The notes beneath the pieces were generated by a model. The model did no database searches and had not been told where the DNA came from. It saw nothing but the letters and a program-made list of their open reading frames with translations. Both the position numbers and the translations under genes were made by a program. Shown here piece after piece: positions 21,376-33,457 of a stretch of 64,000 nucleotides of DNA; the first letter of the stretch is position 1, and the number at the start of each line of letters is the position of its first letter. This stretch comes from Polytrichum commune (lineage: Eukaryota; Streptophyta; Polytrichopsida; Polytrichales; Polytrichaceae). The DNA lies in NCBI GenBank assembly GCA_950295325.1, contig OX485803.1:27342001-27406000 (forward strand), given 5' to 3'.

Positions 21376-22073
21376 GGGTGGACTCTTCATATCACATATA
21401 AACTAACATGAGTGTAAGAAGGGGAATTAATTGAGGCATTAGCATACATAATACACACAATGGAGAGGTGTTAATTTTCTCTAGTGTGTACATTTAAAAA
21501 GGCTCGTGAAAAAAATTAAGTAAAGGTAGATGTACAAAAGGGGCGCTAAGTTTAGAGAGAAATTTGACAGTGTATGTGTAACTTTCATCCAATTCACGTT
21601 CATCCATTGTTGTCATATGGTAAAAGTCCTTGATGATTCCCTTGTCCATTCTTGTTAGGGTTCGCATTTGGGTTCTAGGACAAGCTCGAGGCTCTTCGAG
21701 TGCTCATGGGCTCCCTTGAGTTTTGCTCTCCTAATTGTGACTAAGTTATTGTGCTCTTGTCTTTGTTTATTTGATGCATTCATATGTTAAATGCTATGAA
21801 TGGAAAAAAAAAATGTTCAATAACTTTCTCATTAGATAGTGACAATTTATTTTACATATAATAAAGGCATAAATAATTCATGATTTGTATTTGTCTATGT
21901 AGTGGAGGCATTTATCAAATTAAATTAAAAATCTCAATATAAATACATGAGTCCATTTTCTAGCATGCCGTTAATATGTATACATTGTTGTTCTTTATAA
22001 ACTTCTCATATTTAGAGGGTTTCACAATGACCCACGCACATCATTTAGGTTTTCAATGAAGAGTCCACCCCCC
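21376..22073 (+). mobile_element. Family C TIR element (about 700 bp)
   Basis: It begins GGGTGGACTCTTCAT and ends ATGAAGAGTCCACCC, a 15-base inverted repeat. Subterminal landmarks shared with 58258-58400 include CTAACATGAGTGTAAGAAGGG and CTCTAGTGTGTACATTTA. Its interior has no coding capacity. Confidence 0.7.
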
Positions 22074-25000
22074 GGGTAGACAAATAGAAGTGCAACATAA
22101 GTAAACAAAATGCACTCTATAAAAGATTGCAGAAAAACATCGATGGTACACCTCTGTAAAAACAAATTATAACACTTTGTAAATTCAATCGGAATGCTAG
22201 AGTTTCTTAGAGAGGTATACATCTTGATTATAAATTATTTTGGTAGATTTGTTCTTTTGTAGTATTACATACCCACCAACAAAGGAAAATGTTGTCAACC
22301 AGGGTTTGAGACGAACAACCGACACTTCACCCTTGGACATAAATTTGAGTTCATATGCAAATCATCATCGTCACATATGATTTTAGTTCCTTTTTCAATA
22401 CACTATGCTAAAATTAGAATTGATATCATAAAACAAATAAGATATCCTTTCATTACTTGTTACATATTTGTAAAACAAATTCACATATCATTTACAAAAC
22501 TATCTCAATCCTTTGAGCATAAACATTCTAATTGGTAGTGACATTTTTAACCTACAAGTGCTCCCCCCTACAATACTCTATCCCCTAGAAACCATCATTC
22601 ACCACCCCGATCAATTGACCATGATTGCTCCACTTGACAACATAGCTTGAAATTGCGAGCTCATAACATGGCATGAAAATATAGCTTCAATTAAGGAACA
22701 AAATGGAAAGGTGGTTTTTAAACACGATGCAAATATAGAGAAATTATACTGTACTATTTACTATAAACTACGACCCCTTAGAACCCTCTTATCTCAAAGT
22801 GTGCACCTAGATCTTGATATTCATTCCGTTTGGTGTTTGTGGCATGGGTGGGACTATGATAGTGAATATCCAAAATGAAGTCTACAATGTTGGCTTATGG
22901 TGGATGCATTGGTTGTAGGCGGGTTTACGAGCTTTGGGTAGGATGCTCTCCACATCAACTAATATAACCCTAAATATGCACCACAATCCACAATTGCTTT
23001 ATATTATGTATAACTAGATACTATGTATGTATATGGTGTTTCTAAATGAATTCGTTATTGCAGGTTATACTTTCATCCAACGAAGAAAAGGCTTAGTATG
23101 TTCCCCCCCACCGTACAAAATGTAATAACGAGCTTCGAACCTCACTACGATGTATAACATCGACCAAGCCGCTTGAAAGAACAATTTTGTAATCCTTCAA
23201 CGAGTGTATTTATGAGTACGTTTTGAAATGAAATTGCACATCGCTTTTGGTGTATGAATAAAGTAAACCCACAAAAAAAGTAAAGTATCTTGCATCAACC
23301 ATGTTTGGTTCACGGGTAGATCACTCCATTGTCAAGTTGAACACCATGTGCGACCAAAAAAACTCTTCTTTTGGTAAGTTGCACCACCAAAATGGGTCAA
23401 AATTTTATCAATTTTTTTTCATGAGTAGATATACACAGCACCTATGACATAGTTAAAAGTGGTAACGAAATTTGATGATTTGTTTTTTTCATTAAATATA
23501 CCATTTCTAACTAGAATGACACAGAATTGAACTAAAACAATTACTAAAAAAAATAAAGATGACTAAAAATTTCAAAAAAGTATACAAAAGATTCTATCAA
23601 TGGTTATGTATATGTAGAAAAATATCATAAATTTTAAAATTATATATGGCATGTAATATAGGGGTAGCAAATTTTGTCCGCACGTGGTGTCAACTTGACA
23701 ATGAAGTGACCTCCCCGTGGTTTGGTTTTCCCTTCCCCAAATCATCTTTGACATGTTGTGAGTCATCGTAACATTCATCGGCTGCAACATCATGCTCCAC
23801 AAGCTCATGTATATGTGGAGACTTTTGCCCGGATCATGGCCTTGGATTCCACATGTATGAGACCCATATTCATATCAAGGATCTTATTAAAGAGTAAAAG
23901 TTATAAGAATGACTTAGCAAATCCAAATAGGGAACATGCACACCAAGATCATAACATTTGGAGTCAAGTTGCGCAAGATTGTCATGGAAATGTGCCCAAA
24001 GCTTTTCTTGCAATTAGCATGTGAGATAGCAAAGGCGTCACATAATGTGTTTGAATAGATTTGCAAACCTCATGTGCTAGAATGAGCAAACCCGATGTCC
24101 TTAGAAAAGAAATCCATCATCCCAAATGCAAATTCAATTGGTGTGGGATGTACGGTAAACCGGTTTATATGAGACGTGATGTGAAATTACCTTAATTGCA
24201 TTCTTTTGGTGGGATGTAGCTTCTATATATTTTAGGGCAAGCCCACCCGTTACCATATCCACATAGCAAATCTTGTCAAATCCATCCACTTTTTGTTTGT
24301 GGATTCAGATACAACAAGTGATTCCCCACCCGTTGCCGTATCCATATTTGCATTTGGGAGAAACGCTTATTAGTTTCACATCGTCTTGCAAAACGACGTG
24401 ATAAAGAGCTCAACCATTAAAGCATCTTAGACTATTTTTGGTATATGACTCACATTTAGGTGGAAATGAGTCACATTAAGGTAAGCCAATCATATTTAGG
24501 CGAAAAGATGATGGGAATCAAGGGCATTGATTTTTTCGTCTCATTATGTTTATGACAAGTTTGCAATAGCTGCAAACATGCTCATTTTGTTGAAAATTTT
24601 GGATGATCGTATCCACTTTCCACAAATATTTACAGATATGGCGATGTGTGGTAGCCCTCGCTGTAGATTTTCAGCTGTAACATGTACCTTTCATTTGTAA
24701 ACAATGTTTGCCATGTGGGTCTGGTAACATGTGGGCTTGCCCTACCTGTTGAAGGAGTTGGTGAATGACATGGTCATAGGGGTGTTGTCACCTACTAACA
24801 CCTTAAGGCTATTACTTTCTCACCTTAAAAATGAGGATATTTTGTTCTTACTATTGGGAGAAAAACATGGTTTGGTAATGATATTGACGGTGGTGATGTT
24901 TTATAAATATGCTTATCTACAATGATTACCAAAAGTTGATGTATGCAAATCAAAAAAAATTAAAGACAACTAACTTGGAAACTACATCGTTACTCTTTAG

Positions 25001-28000
25001 GTTAAGATAAATGTGTAGACACTCATGTCATTTTCCTCAAGGCTCCATCCATACACAATACATCGAACTACTAAAACTCTACACATACCTCCCAAACTCT
25101 TCAAAACAAAATAACAAAAAAAATTCACCGTATTACCATAAAATAGCTACCATATTTAGTCCTCAATAGAAGGAAATTAGACAACAAACAAGAATCTATA
25201 CTACCGCCCATCAGGACCATTTGTTGAAACTATGTAACTACCTCACAACAAGAACACATACCGCAAGGATGGATAGTAAACCCTACCTCTAGAACAAGGG
25301 GACTCTTGTGCATGGCAAGGCCAACGGGCTCAAATTCACTTTAGAGCTTGAAATCTATATACATTTATTTTCTTCATTTTTTCATTCTTTTAATCCACAT
25401 GTCTCAATCGGGGTGAAGAGATTGTCCTTCTTACTCAATCCACATGCGTATTTGGGAATGTGTTTTGATATTGGGTGTCCATCATGTCACATGTTCCAAT
25501 GTTTGACATCAAATTTGGTAATGGCCTTGGGATTCAATCAGTGATTGTGGTAGACTACATTTGATGTGGAACGCATTGTTGTGGAGAATGTAGCATAGCT
25601 AATCAACACAAATATGTCCGTTAATCCCATCCATCTCAATTGACCTTCAGACCGTGTCTTTGTGACCTGCCATGTGTGCGTATATTTGAGTTGTTGTGAA
25701 ACAATATAATTATCATAAAGGTCATTGAAGAGTCAATTCAATATCCCAATGATGGCTATGTTTAGGTTTTTGTTATGGTTTAACACTGAACAAATAAACA
25801 ATCCATGGCACCAAATCTCAAGGAAGATTGGTTTAGTCTCTATAAGGATTTATGTCACACTAGTTTAAGGAATTCTATAACAATCTAAGGTTCTTTCCTC
25901 GGAATTCTCATTTGATAAGGTTTAGCATTCATTATTTTCCTTCTTGGGGTTCATTTGTGCACCTTCCATTCATGAGTGGATCTGTCTTATTTGATGATTC
26001 CTAAAAACTTAATTTCATGTTGTTATGTCAATCATGAGCTCTTTTAGCTTTGGCAATAGTCTTTGTATTCACAATACTCTTCCAAAGGATTTTCAGATGT
26101 TTAAAGTTAGTAATCTTCCTCAATTAAAACGATCTTTAATGAAATCCAAAAACAAATCAAAAGGCCTCTTCATTTCTTCTATCTTTGATTAATTCCAATT
26201 AAAAAACACTTATCTTTTGCCATCATTCACCACACAACATACAACGGCTTGCTCAATCTCTGCAAAGTCTTTAAAACAAACAAATACTTAGGTTGTAGTC
26301 ATTTAACTAACAATAAAACCATCATTAAGACCTAAGCCTCATACATAGTATCATAAAATTAGATCCATAATCACGTCAAGGCAAATTTCTTATCAATTAG
26401 ATTGCTTGCCAACCAATTATCTTTATTGATCTTACTCAACTTTCCATCATGTCTTTCCCTAACTAAACTTTATTCATCATAATTATTTTGTCCTCCAACA
26501 ACTTCACAAAGAGATTTATGATGGCTCCTTCACCGGAGTCCCTTGCCTTCTCAACACAACTCTTTTACAACTTTATGGCTATAATCTACCTCGGAATCCT
26601 CTCTTAATTCAAACTCTCCCATGCTACCAAATTCCCTTATGTGCTTTTTGACACTACTATGTTGCTATGACAATTTTTTCTTCAACCTCATTATCTCTCA
26701 GCTACTCATTATCTCTTTAACCCTAAACCCTAAACCCAATTCTGAAGATTCAAAAGTGCAACATATGTTTTGATACTAGAATTTTAGATAAATAACTTGA
26801 ATTAAGATAAGCTAAACCAACCGATGATCATGACTCGTGTTCTTCTTCCAATTCATTTTGTACTTGGAACAACCCCCCAATCCCGAGGCATATCCTTTGT
26901 ATGGATCCCACCACTTTTACACATTGATTACCTCTGTTACATGGCAAATTGGACCTAAAAATATGTTGTATTATGAGTGCCATAGTCGGAATATGGGAGT
27001 ATATCAACACTAGAAAGTTTGGTTGATGGGAAATGTGTCGTATAATCGAGGTGAGACTGTAACACTTGTCAATATTTAACTTCTTTCAAAAAAGAAAAGA
27101 AAGAAAAATAATGCATGTATTATATACCAGCATGAATGTGATCCCGTTTACCAAATGTTGATCACAATAGGTCATGATGTAGTATGAGGTGTTATGCCTC
27201 CTTTGGGAGGTGGGCTCTGGTTGTGCATTAGTAATCCTAGGGCCTTATGGGGGAGGGACAGGGGCTTGTTTATTTTCTAGTTTCCTTTTTATTTAGAACT
27301 AGATAAGTGAGATATTTAATGGCATTCTGGTGTATATTCTTCATGAGGGTCTTAATGTTGGCACTTCTTTCAAAACTATAATCTTCAACTGAATTTGACA
27401 TGGAATATATAAGACCATCACAATATCATTGTAGTGGTTTGTATACCAGCGTGATACCAATTGATCTTGTTGAAAGACCTCAATTTGTGATCAAAGCTTG
27501 CATGAATCACCCTTCACATGTGACTTGGACTTGGCAAATTTTACTTGTGTTTGCAAGTGTTCTTTAACATTTGAGTTATGCTTGCACCATAGAAGCTCAA
27601 ATATTGTAAGGCTCATGATTACCTTTTTTGAGATGAAAAATATCAAGAACTAAAGCACTTGTTTACAATGGGAAGGAAAAAAAAATTTAAAATTTAAAAA
27701 AATGTAATGGGCAATGTAGGAACATGACAAACATGCCTAAAATTGCAAACGAAACACATGTAGTTTCATCAACAATTTCACTACAATTTTTTTACATTAG
27801 AAGTCTTGCAATCTATATAAACAATGAACAACATGGTGATGGTGGTGGTGGTGGTGGTGATCCCACTGATCTTCATCGTTTTGGAGTGGTAGGGGGACCA
27901 CATTGACTCGATGTTTCATATGCACAGGTGCAATGTGCATGTACTAGTACATGATATCTAGTGCATTCCTACCAACCTTATTCAATATTCATTGATTGCA

Positions 28001-28646
28001 TATTCATAATCGAGACCTCTTTGAAACTCCATACTTTTTAATAATCAAATCTCTAAAATGCCTTGATTTGTCCATACATTTGTCCACTTTGGGCTTAGCC
28101 CTTCGGCATTGTTTGCAATCATTTGAGAATGTAGTTCCAGGGAGCCTCAAGTGTTTCTTTCAAGTAGACCAACAAGTTAACATTAGCCTCTATCCCACGG
28201 AGGCTAGTGCACTCCGCCACTCTAGAGAATTAATTGGTTTGAAATCATGTTGATGTGCTTTCAGTCCCATTAGTCCTTTTGGCTTCCCGGACTTTAAAAT
28301 CGATTTCATTTCATTCATTGATGATAAACAAAACGAAAATGAACCTTGGGGGATGATGAGCCTATGTGACATGCTTTATAGCTCTTGTTGGTGAGACAAA
28401 AAACAATCACTTCATCCTTATGGGTGCACAAGAAGATAAGAAATGTGAAAGATGTTGCAAACTCTCATGCAAGCAATATTTGAAGCAAAACGGTTATGGG
28501 ATTAACTGCGGAAGATTTGGGGGTTTAGTTGACGGGGTTGGGTTTAAGACACATTTAAGATAAGCAACAAAGTCCTCTCATTTCCGGAGACATGGTATAC
28601 ATTATTGTTGCATGGAACTTATCTTTATTAACTCTCATTTATTCTT
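22074..28646. other. Gene-poor AT-rich region
   Basis: I find no supported gene, RNA gene or repeat with a clear partner over most of this region. Open frames here are short and have no recognisable motif. Notable small features are two telomere-like CCCTAAA units near 26720, a GTG microsatellite at 27835-27860, and a segment near 28270-28310 resembling 14130-14180. Decayed transposons may be present but cannot be named. Confidence 0.4.
27835..27860. repeat. GTG microsatellite
   Basis: A run of eight GTG-type triplets in otherwise AT-rich DNA. It encodes Gly in one short open frame, which I take to be chance. Confidence 0.8.
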
Positions 28647-29334
28647 GGGGTGGACTTTTCATTGGATAACTAAACAATGTGCTTTGGTCACTATGAAATT
28701 AAATCCCCTATATGGAGAAAAACAAATGTATATGTACTGATGGTAGGCCAAAAAATGGATTCATGTAGTTACACTAAGCTTTTCAAGTGAAGGTAATAAA
28801 TGCCTCCATTAATTACCTATACAAAATACAAATCATGACGTAAATAGGCCCTTATTATGTATAAATCCACTTTCACTTTCCAACGAGAAAGCCATCAAAC
28901 AAATTTTCCTCATAGCATGTAACTCAACAATTGCACCAAACAAAGATTGGAGCATAATAACTTAGCAGCAATCTAGAGAGCAAAACCCAAGGGAGCCTAT
29001 GTTGTCTAAGAGCCTCCAATTTGTAACGACCTAGAACCCAAATGCAAACTTTGACAAAAATTTGACACAACAATCATTAAGGACTATGACAACAATGAAT
29101 AAAAATATGAACTGGATGAAATGAAAACATCTCTTATCAAATTTTCCTCTAAACCTTAGGGCCTCCTTTTGTATATTTACCTTTGCTTTGATATTCTTAA
29201 TGCCCTCTTTAAATGTACACACTAGAGAAAAATAATACCTCTCCCTTATGTATACTATGTACTCTAATGCCTCAAATAATGCCCTTCCTTACACTTGCAT
29301 TAGTTTGTACGTGGTATGAAGAGTCCACCCCTTG
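28647..29334 (+). mobile_element. Family C TIR element (688 bp)
   Basis: It begins GGGGTGGACTTTTCATTGG and ends GTATGAAGAGTCCACCCC, an inverted repeat of about 16 bases. It shares its body with the interrupted copy at 17290-18396 and with 57006-57545. No coding capacity. Confidence 0.75.
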
Positions 29335-29749
29335 GGCACTTATTGTTGTTGAACATAATATGTTCGTTCTCCCAACTTATGGTTTGTGTTAAGAAGAAAT
29401 TCAAACAAAAAATTATACTATAACAAGGGATTGACATCATTCAAACAAAACTTTCTCTACCCCCCCCCCCCCCACACCCTTCCCCAACCTCTGCGTGTCT
29501 ACCATGGACCCTATTCATGTGTGCAAAAGGCCTTGTCATGTTCTTGATTGCTCCAAGCACCTATAACACCCTCCATTTTAACCAAGGGCCATAGGAGGTA
29601 TAGTGTGGGGCCTTGGGGGGTGATGATCTTAGGGTCCACAAACAATGTAATGTAAATGTAGTTACATATTTTATGTTCCATACAAAATAAGCATTGTATT
29701 GCACTCCAAGATTCCTAAATATCAATTTAAATACACTCTAAACTCTGTA

Positions 29750-30095
29750 ATATCATGCTTGTGCCAACCAAAGTGCATGTGATATTAAGGAGTTCTACAG
29801 TGTTAACATGGATACATGATAAAAGAGATTAAGTGTAGCATGTGGCATTATGGAATAACACGAAGTCAACTTTGCAATAATGACAATGATGACAACGATG
29901 ACAACGTGATGCTTGCGAGCGTGTGGTTTGGATTCTTTGGTGGTTTACTTCAATGTTGAAACCCACGATATATGGGAGGGAAATGTGACAATAGAGAGTG
30001 AGATTTAAACTGAGAGCATCGGTTGCTAGGCTTTTGGGATATAAGAGAAGGAGCAACATTAAGGAGGTTGATATTACGGGGTTTAATGTGTTGAC
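29750..30095 (+). repeat. Interspersed repeat, copy 2 of 3 (same family as 2135-2475)
   Basis: It matches 2135-2475 along its length: TGATATTAAGGAG, TATGGAATAACAC, AATAATGACAATGATGACAA and GGGATATAAGAGAAGGAG. No terminal repeat was recognised. Confidence 0.65.
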
Positions 30096-30133
30096 ATTAG
30101 TACTACTCACATGTGTATAATGCCGATGTGTTT

Positions 30134-30526
30134 TTAGTAGCTATAGTATTGTTGTACAGGGAAACATGTATTTGGGTGCACTCCAAACACATTGAGCCAA
30201 TTCGACTCCACAAATGAATCAAAGTACACGCCTCCCACATACCCCGTATCTAGCAACCTACCCTTGTGTGGAAGTACAAAACGCAAATTCAACACTTTGC
30301 ATGTCAAACCGGAGCATATTTTATGTGCCACATCAACTTCACTATAGCTCGAACCCAATAGCAGCACACCACGTGGCACTTTTCCTTTTGCAAAAGCGTC
30401 AAAGCTGGCATAACTTAGTACAGTACTAGCTTTCTCCCCATTAAGAAATATAAGCTTAACGTCTGGAGATTCCAGTCCGGAGCAGCCTATCACATCACCC
30501 ACGTCACGCTCCGGACCCCGAAGCAC
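30134..30526 (-). CDS. Unrecognised open reading frame, 130 codons, in a GC-rich island
   Basis: The frame starts MLRGPERDVGDVIG and includes AKGKVPRGVLLLGSS and LLDTGYVGGVYFDSFVE. Composition is protein-like and the GC content is well above the surroundings, but I recognise no family. It could be an old gene fragment or part of an unrecognised element. Confidence 0.25.
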   Translation of the reverse strand: MLRGPERDVGDVIGCSGLESPDVKLIFLNGEKASTVLSYASFDAFAKGKVPRGVLLLGSSYSEVDVAHKICSGLTCKVLNLRFVLPHKGRLLDTGYVGGVYFDSFVESNWLNVFGVHPNTCFPVQQYYSY

Positions 30527-30558
30527 CTCGCCACGTCACCGTTACGCGCTCACGTGGC
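30369..30558. promoter_or_regulatory. Cluster of four ACGT (G-box/ABRE-like) cores
   Basis: CCACGTGG at 30369, CCACGTCA near 30499, CCACGTCA near 30531 and TCACGTGG near 30550 lie in 190 bases. ACGT cores bind plant bZIP and bHLH factors. No gene start is convincingly placed next to them, so they may belong to a lost or unseen promoter. Confidence 0.25.
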
Positions 30559-30671
30559 CGGCGAAGGTGTCGCCAAGAGCGCCGGGCCCAAGGAATCCCG
30601 GGCCCAGAGAAAGCAAAGAAAAGGAACAGCAAAAGATAGAAAAGCCTGACCCTTAAAGGAAAAAGCACATG

Positions 30672-31627
30672 GGGCCTCCTCACACTGGAGCCAAGAGTTG
30701 TGACCATGAAATTGTGAGAGCCCAAAAGAAAGTGTCCAAAGGCCGGCCCAAGACACTTCCAAAATCATGTATGTAGTGGAATCATGGGCCCTCAAGTGTA
30801 GTGTGAAGGCATATGTGACTAAGCCCTCAACTAAATGCTATTTCAATGAATTTTCTGTTCATATGGGGGGTCCGCACTCATGATAAAATATAATAAATCA
30901 ACGGTTGTGGGATTTCAGAGTGCCATGGTCTCCCGAGGTGGTTTTAGAAAATAATCCAAGTGACCATGAAGCATGATTCTTTGGATGCCATGTAGGAATC
31001 CATGTAGACTTTACATCCATCTTGCATTCACTTAGGCCCACTTTATACATAGCTTGGGGCTTGCATGAGCACTGGCTTCATTCATGTGCATTAAGGCCTC
31101 AATCCACCCCAACTTTGATCAACTTTTTGCAGGCCCAACCTTGTCACATGGAAAGTGACGAGGCCCGATTTTAGGTCTTGATGTTCTTGAGGGGAAAGTG
31201 TAGTGCGGAGAATCAACCTTTCATGGACTGACAATAGATTTGTTCATTATCCAACGGATGACCCCCAATCCGGCCCATGTTGAAAGTTCAAGCCGAGGAA
31301 AAGCTCATCCTAACATCTTCAAGCCGACCCAAAGGTTTGGAGGCAAAATTGTGCCACTTAGGATGCCACATGGGAGGAGTGAGTGTTTGAACCCAACCCT
31401 AATATAAAGCCCTTGGACCAAATTTGATGAAAGCAAGCAATCCTATTTGGCCAAATTTTTAGAGTTTGGTCCGGCCCCTCGATCCAGCCCCAAATACAAA
31501 GTGGGCCTTACTCATTTGGTCCCTCAAGCATAGTGTGAAGAGAACTTGGACCGGCTCCGCCTTTTCCACCAATCAGAATGCTGGAAGTGTAATGGTCACG
31601 GGCCCTCAGTCTGGTGTGTGAGTGGCC
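30672..31627 (+). mobile_element. Family B TIR element, long version (about 956 bp)
   Basis: The left end GGCCTCCTCACACTGGAG and the right end TCTGGTGTGTGAGTGGCC are inverted repeats, each followed inward by a TGACCATG-type or GGTCACGG-type block. The same ends bound the ~500 bp copies at 38444 and 52255. It is almost twice their length but shows no transposase. Confidence 0.65.
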
Positions 31628-31634
31628 TTTAGTC

Positions 31635-31695
31635 AAGGAAGGAAGGAAGGAAGGAAGGAAAGAATGGAAATAGATAGAAAGAAAGAAAGAAAGGA
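31635..31695. repeat. GGAA/GAAA microsatellite
   Basis: An imperfect GGAA then GAAA run immediately follows the right end of the long family B element. Confidence 0.8.
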
Positions 31696-31786
31696 GACGC
31701 TTGGAAGGTTTCTGGCACACAATGCATAAGCTTTTGGATTTACTTACTTAAATAAAGTTACATGCCCAATGCGCCATAGCCGGGCC

Positions 31787-31900
31787 ATGGCTGCCACCAT
31801 CATCGAACTGTTGCTCCAAAATCTCAAGTTCTACTTGTCCCGCTCAGATCTCTCTCAACACATGCTGCAAACACGTTTTAAGGCACTTTTACAGTTGTGA
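31787..31900 (+). CDS. Small open reading frame, 37 codons
   Basis: The ATG sits in a strong plant context (GCCATGGCT). The frame reads MAATIIELLLQNLKFYLS and ends FKALLQL before TGA, an amphipathic helix-like peptide. It is 1.56 kb upstream of the NAD kinase start on the same strand. It could be a short independent gene, an upstream ORF or a chance frame. It somewhat resembles N-terminal coiled-coil segments of resistance proteins, but it is too short to assign. Confidence 0.25.
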   Translation: MAATIIELLLQNLKFYLSRSDLSQHMLQTRFKALLQL

Positions 31901-33164
31901 ACTAAAACCCTCCGAATGAGAGAAGTGCGAGGGAGTTTAGCGGGAGTTTTATGAATGCGAATCATCAGGTGCCCGTCCTTCTAAGACAGGAGCCTTGATT
32001 TTATACTCGGTTGATCACCTTCAAGTTGGAGGATTTTGTACCGTTTTTGGAAACAAATTGTGCGCATAATTTGTATACTATGAGAATATTCGCTTTCATA
32101 CATACATGTCACACATTCACCAGTGTCACGGATGAGGAATTTATTATTCTCTTTGGGTTGGGTTTGGTAGGCTTTTGGTGACTTTGGTGACATATGTGTC
32201 AGAGCCTCCTGCATTACTTTTAATGACCTAGGTTTCAGTGTGCCCTCTCCACGCATTGATGAAATAATAACTTCAGTGAAGGAATTCTTGGAAAGTTTCT
32301 AAGTTAAGATGATGTTGTGGACTTAAGGTTGTTTGTGGAGATTCACTGCTCCCGGATGCAGTTTGAGTTGAGTTGAGTCGAGTTGCATGCTTCGGTGAGC
32401 TTCAGTCATTTCTGGGTGCTCAAAAGTTTTTTATTCCAGGTGCTGGAACATTCTTCTGACTTAGGCTATGGATAATGCAACATTCATGAAAGACTTTTAA
32501 TGTTGGGCCTCGGTTGGGGGTGGGTGGATTCCAGGTGGTGAGCTTCAGTGGAGGAATTGAATTGACTGGACGAGCTCTAATTAGTTGAGGAATTGCGTAT
32601 GAAGAGAAGCCTCTCTTGGGACCCTGGAGTATTGCATTCTTTTTATTTCAAAGGTATCATAAATTCTTCTCACCACTTGGAACATTACTTTTCAAGGTTG
32701 TTGTTGTCTCTCGAGGTTCTACCTGCACATGAAGGAGTGAAAGGGTCAGATGGTTGAAGTGCTATCATGTGGTTTTTGGTAGGCCAATGTATACCTGAAA
32801 CAGATGGGCTTGTTATAGTCACTAAATTTGACATGACTTTTGCAAAGTATGTGAGGATTGTGTTTTTCTGAGATTCAGGTCTAGGTGGAGTGGAATATGG
32901 TCTACTGATGATGCAGTTTGTGTGCTATTGGAAACTGAAAACAACCTTCCCAGACTGAGAATTTATGTCACCCTGTTTGGTGAATGAGTAGCTCTACGAT
33001 ACCTGCATAATTGTCTGTCTGCAACCACAAAGAGTGTTTCATTTCTTTATAATGCGTACGCATTAAACCTATTTATGTTATTCTCCTCCAACCGGTATAT
33101 CAAACTTAGAGAGCAGTGCTCAAGTTTGTGGTTGCATAATAATAAAGCGAGAAAGGAAAGAAAG
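31901..33164. other. Probable promoter and 5' region of the NAD kinase gene
   Basis: No exon with support was found. The sequence is mixed and not obviously repetitive. 5' UTR exons of the NAD kinase gene may be here. Confidence 0.35.
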
Positions 33165-33290
33165 TGAAGAAAGACGACTTTAATGTTGCCACCGGCATGA
33201 ATGATGGTTTTGCTTTGTTTTCGAGTCGGTCTAAGTCTATATGTAATCCCCGAAACTGGCATGATGAGAACTAGAGGACCCCGAAGACTA
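33165..33290 (-). mobile_element. 3' fragment of the Cassandra-like LTR, antisense
   Basis: On the minus strand it matches the end of the copy at 6190-6478: GACTCGAAAACAAAGCAAAACC and GCCGGTGGCAACATT. It lies about 170 bases upstream of the NAD kinase ATG, in the opposite orientation to the gene. Confidence 0.65.
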
Positions 33291-33457
33291 CTGATTCCTT
33301 TTTCTTGAGAATGAATGGATATCATAATCTCAAAATAACAGAGAACGATCCGATAATGTACAATCTGGTTATAACTTTGCATGTTGTGCTAATGGAGTTA
33401 CAATGGTGGTATTAAATGATGTGGAGAGACGGCTGATAACTACTGCATGGCTTACAG

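Noticed and set aside
26720-26736. Telomere-like CCCTAAA units
   Set aside because: Only two units are present. Short telo-box motifs are common in plant DNA and do not indicate a telomere or a fusion site.
27835-27906. Short Gly-rich coding frame at the GTG microsatellite
   Set aside because: The Gly run is only the microsatellite; the rest of the frame is short and featureless.
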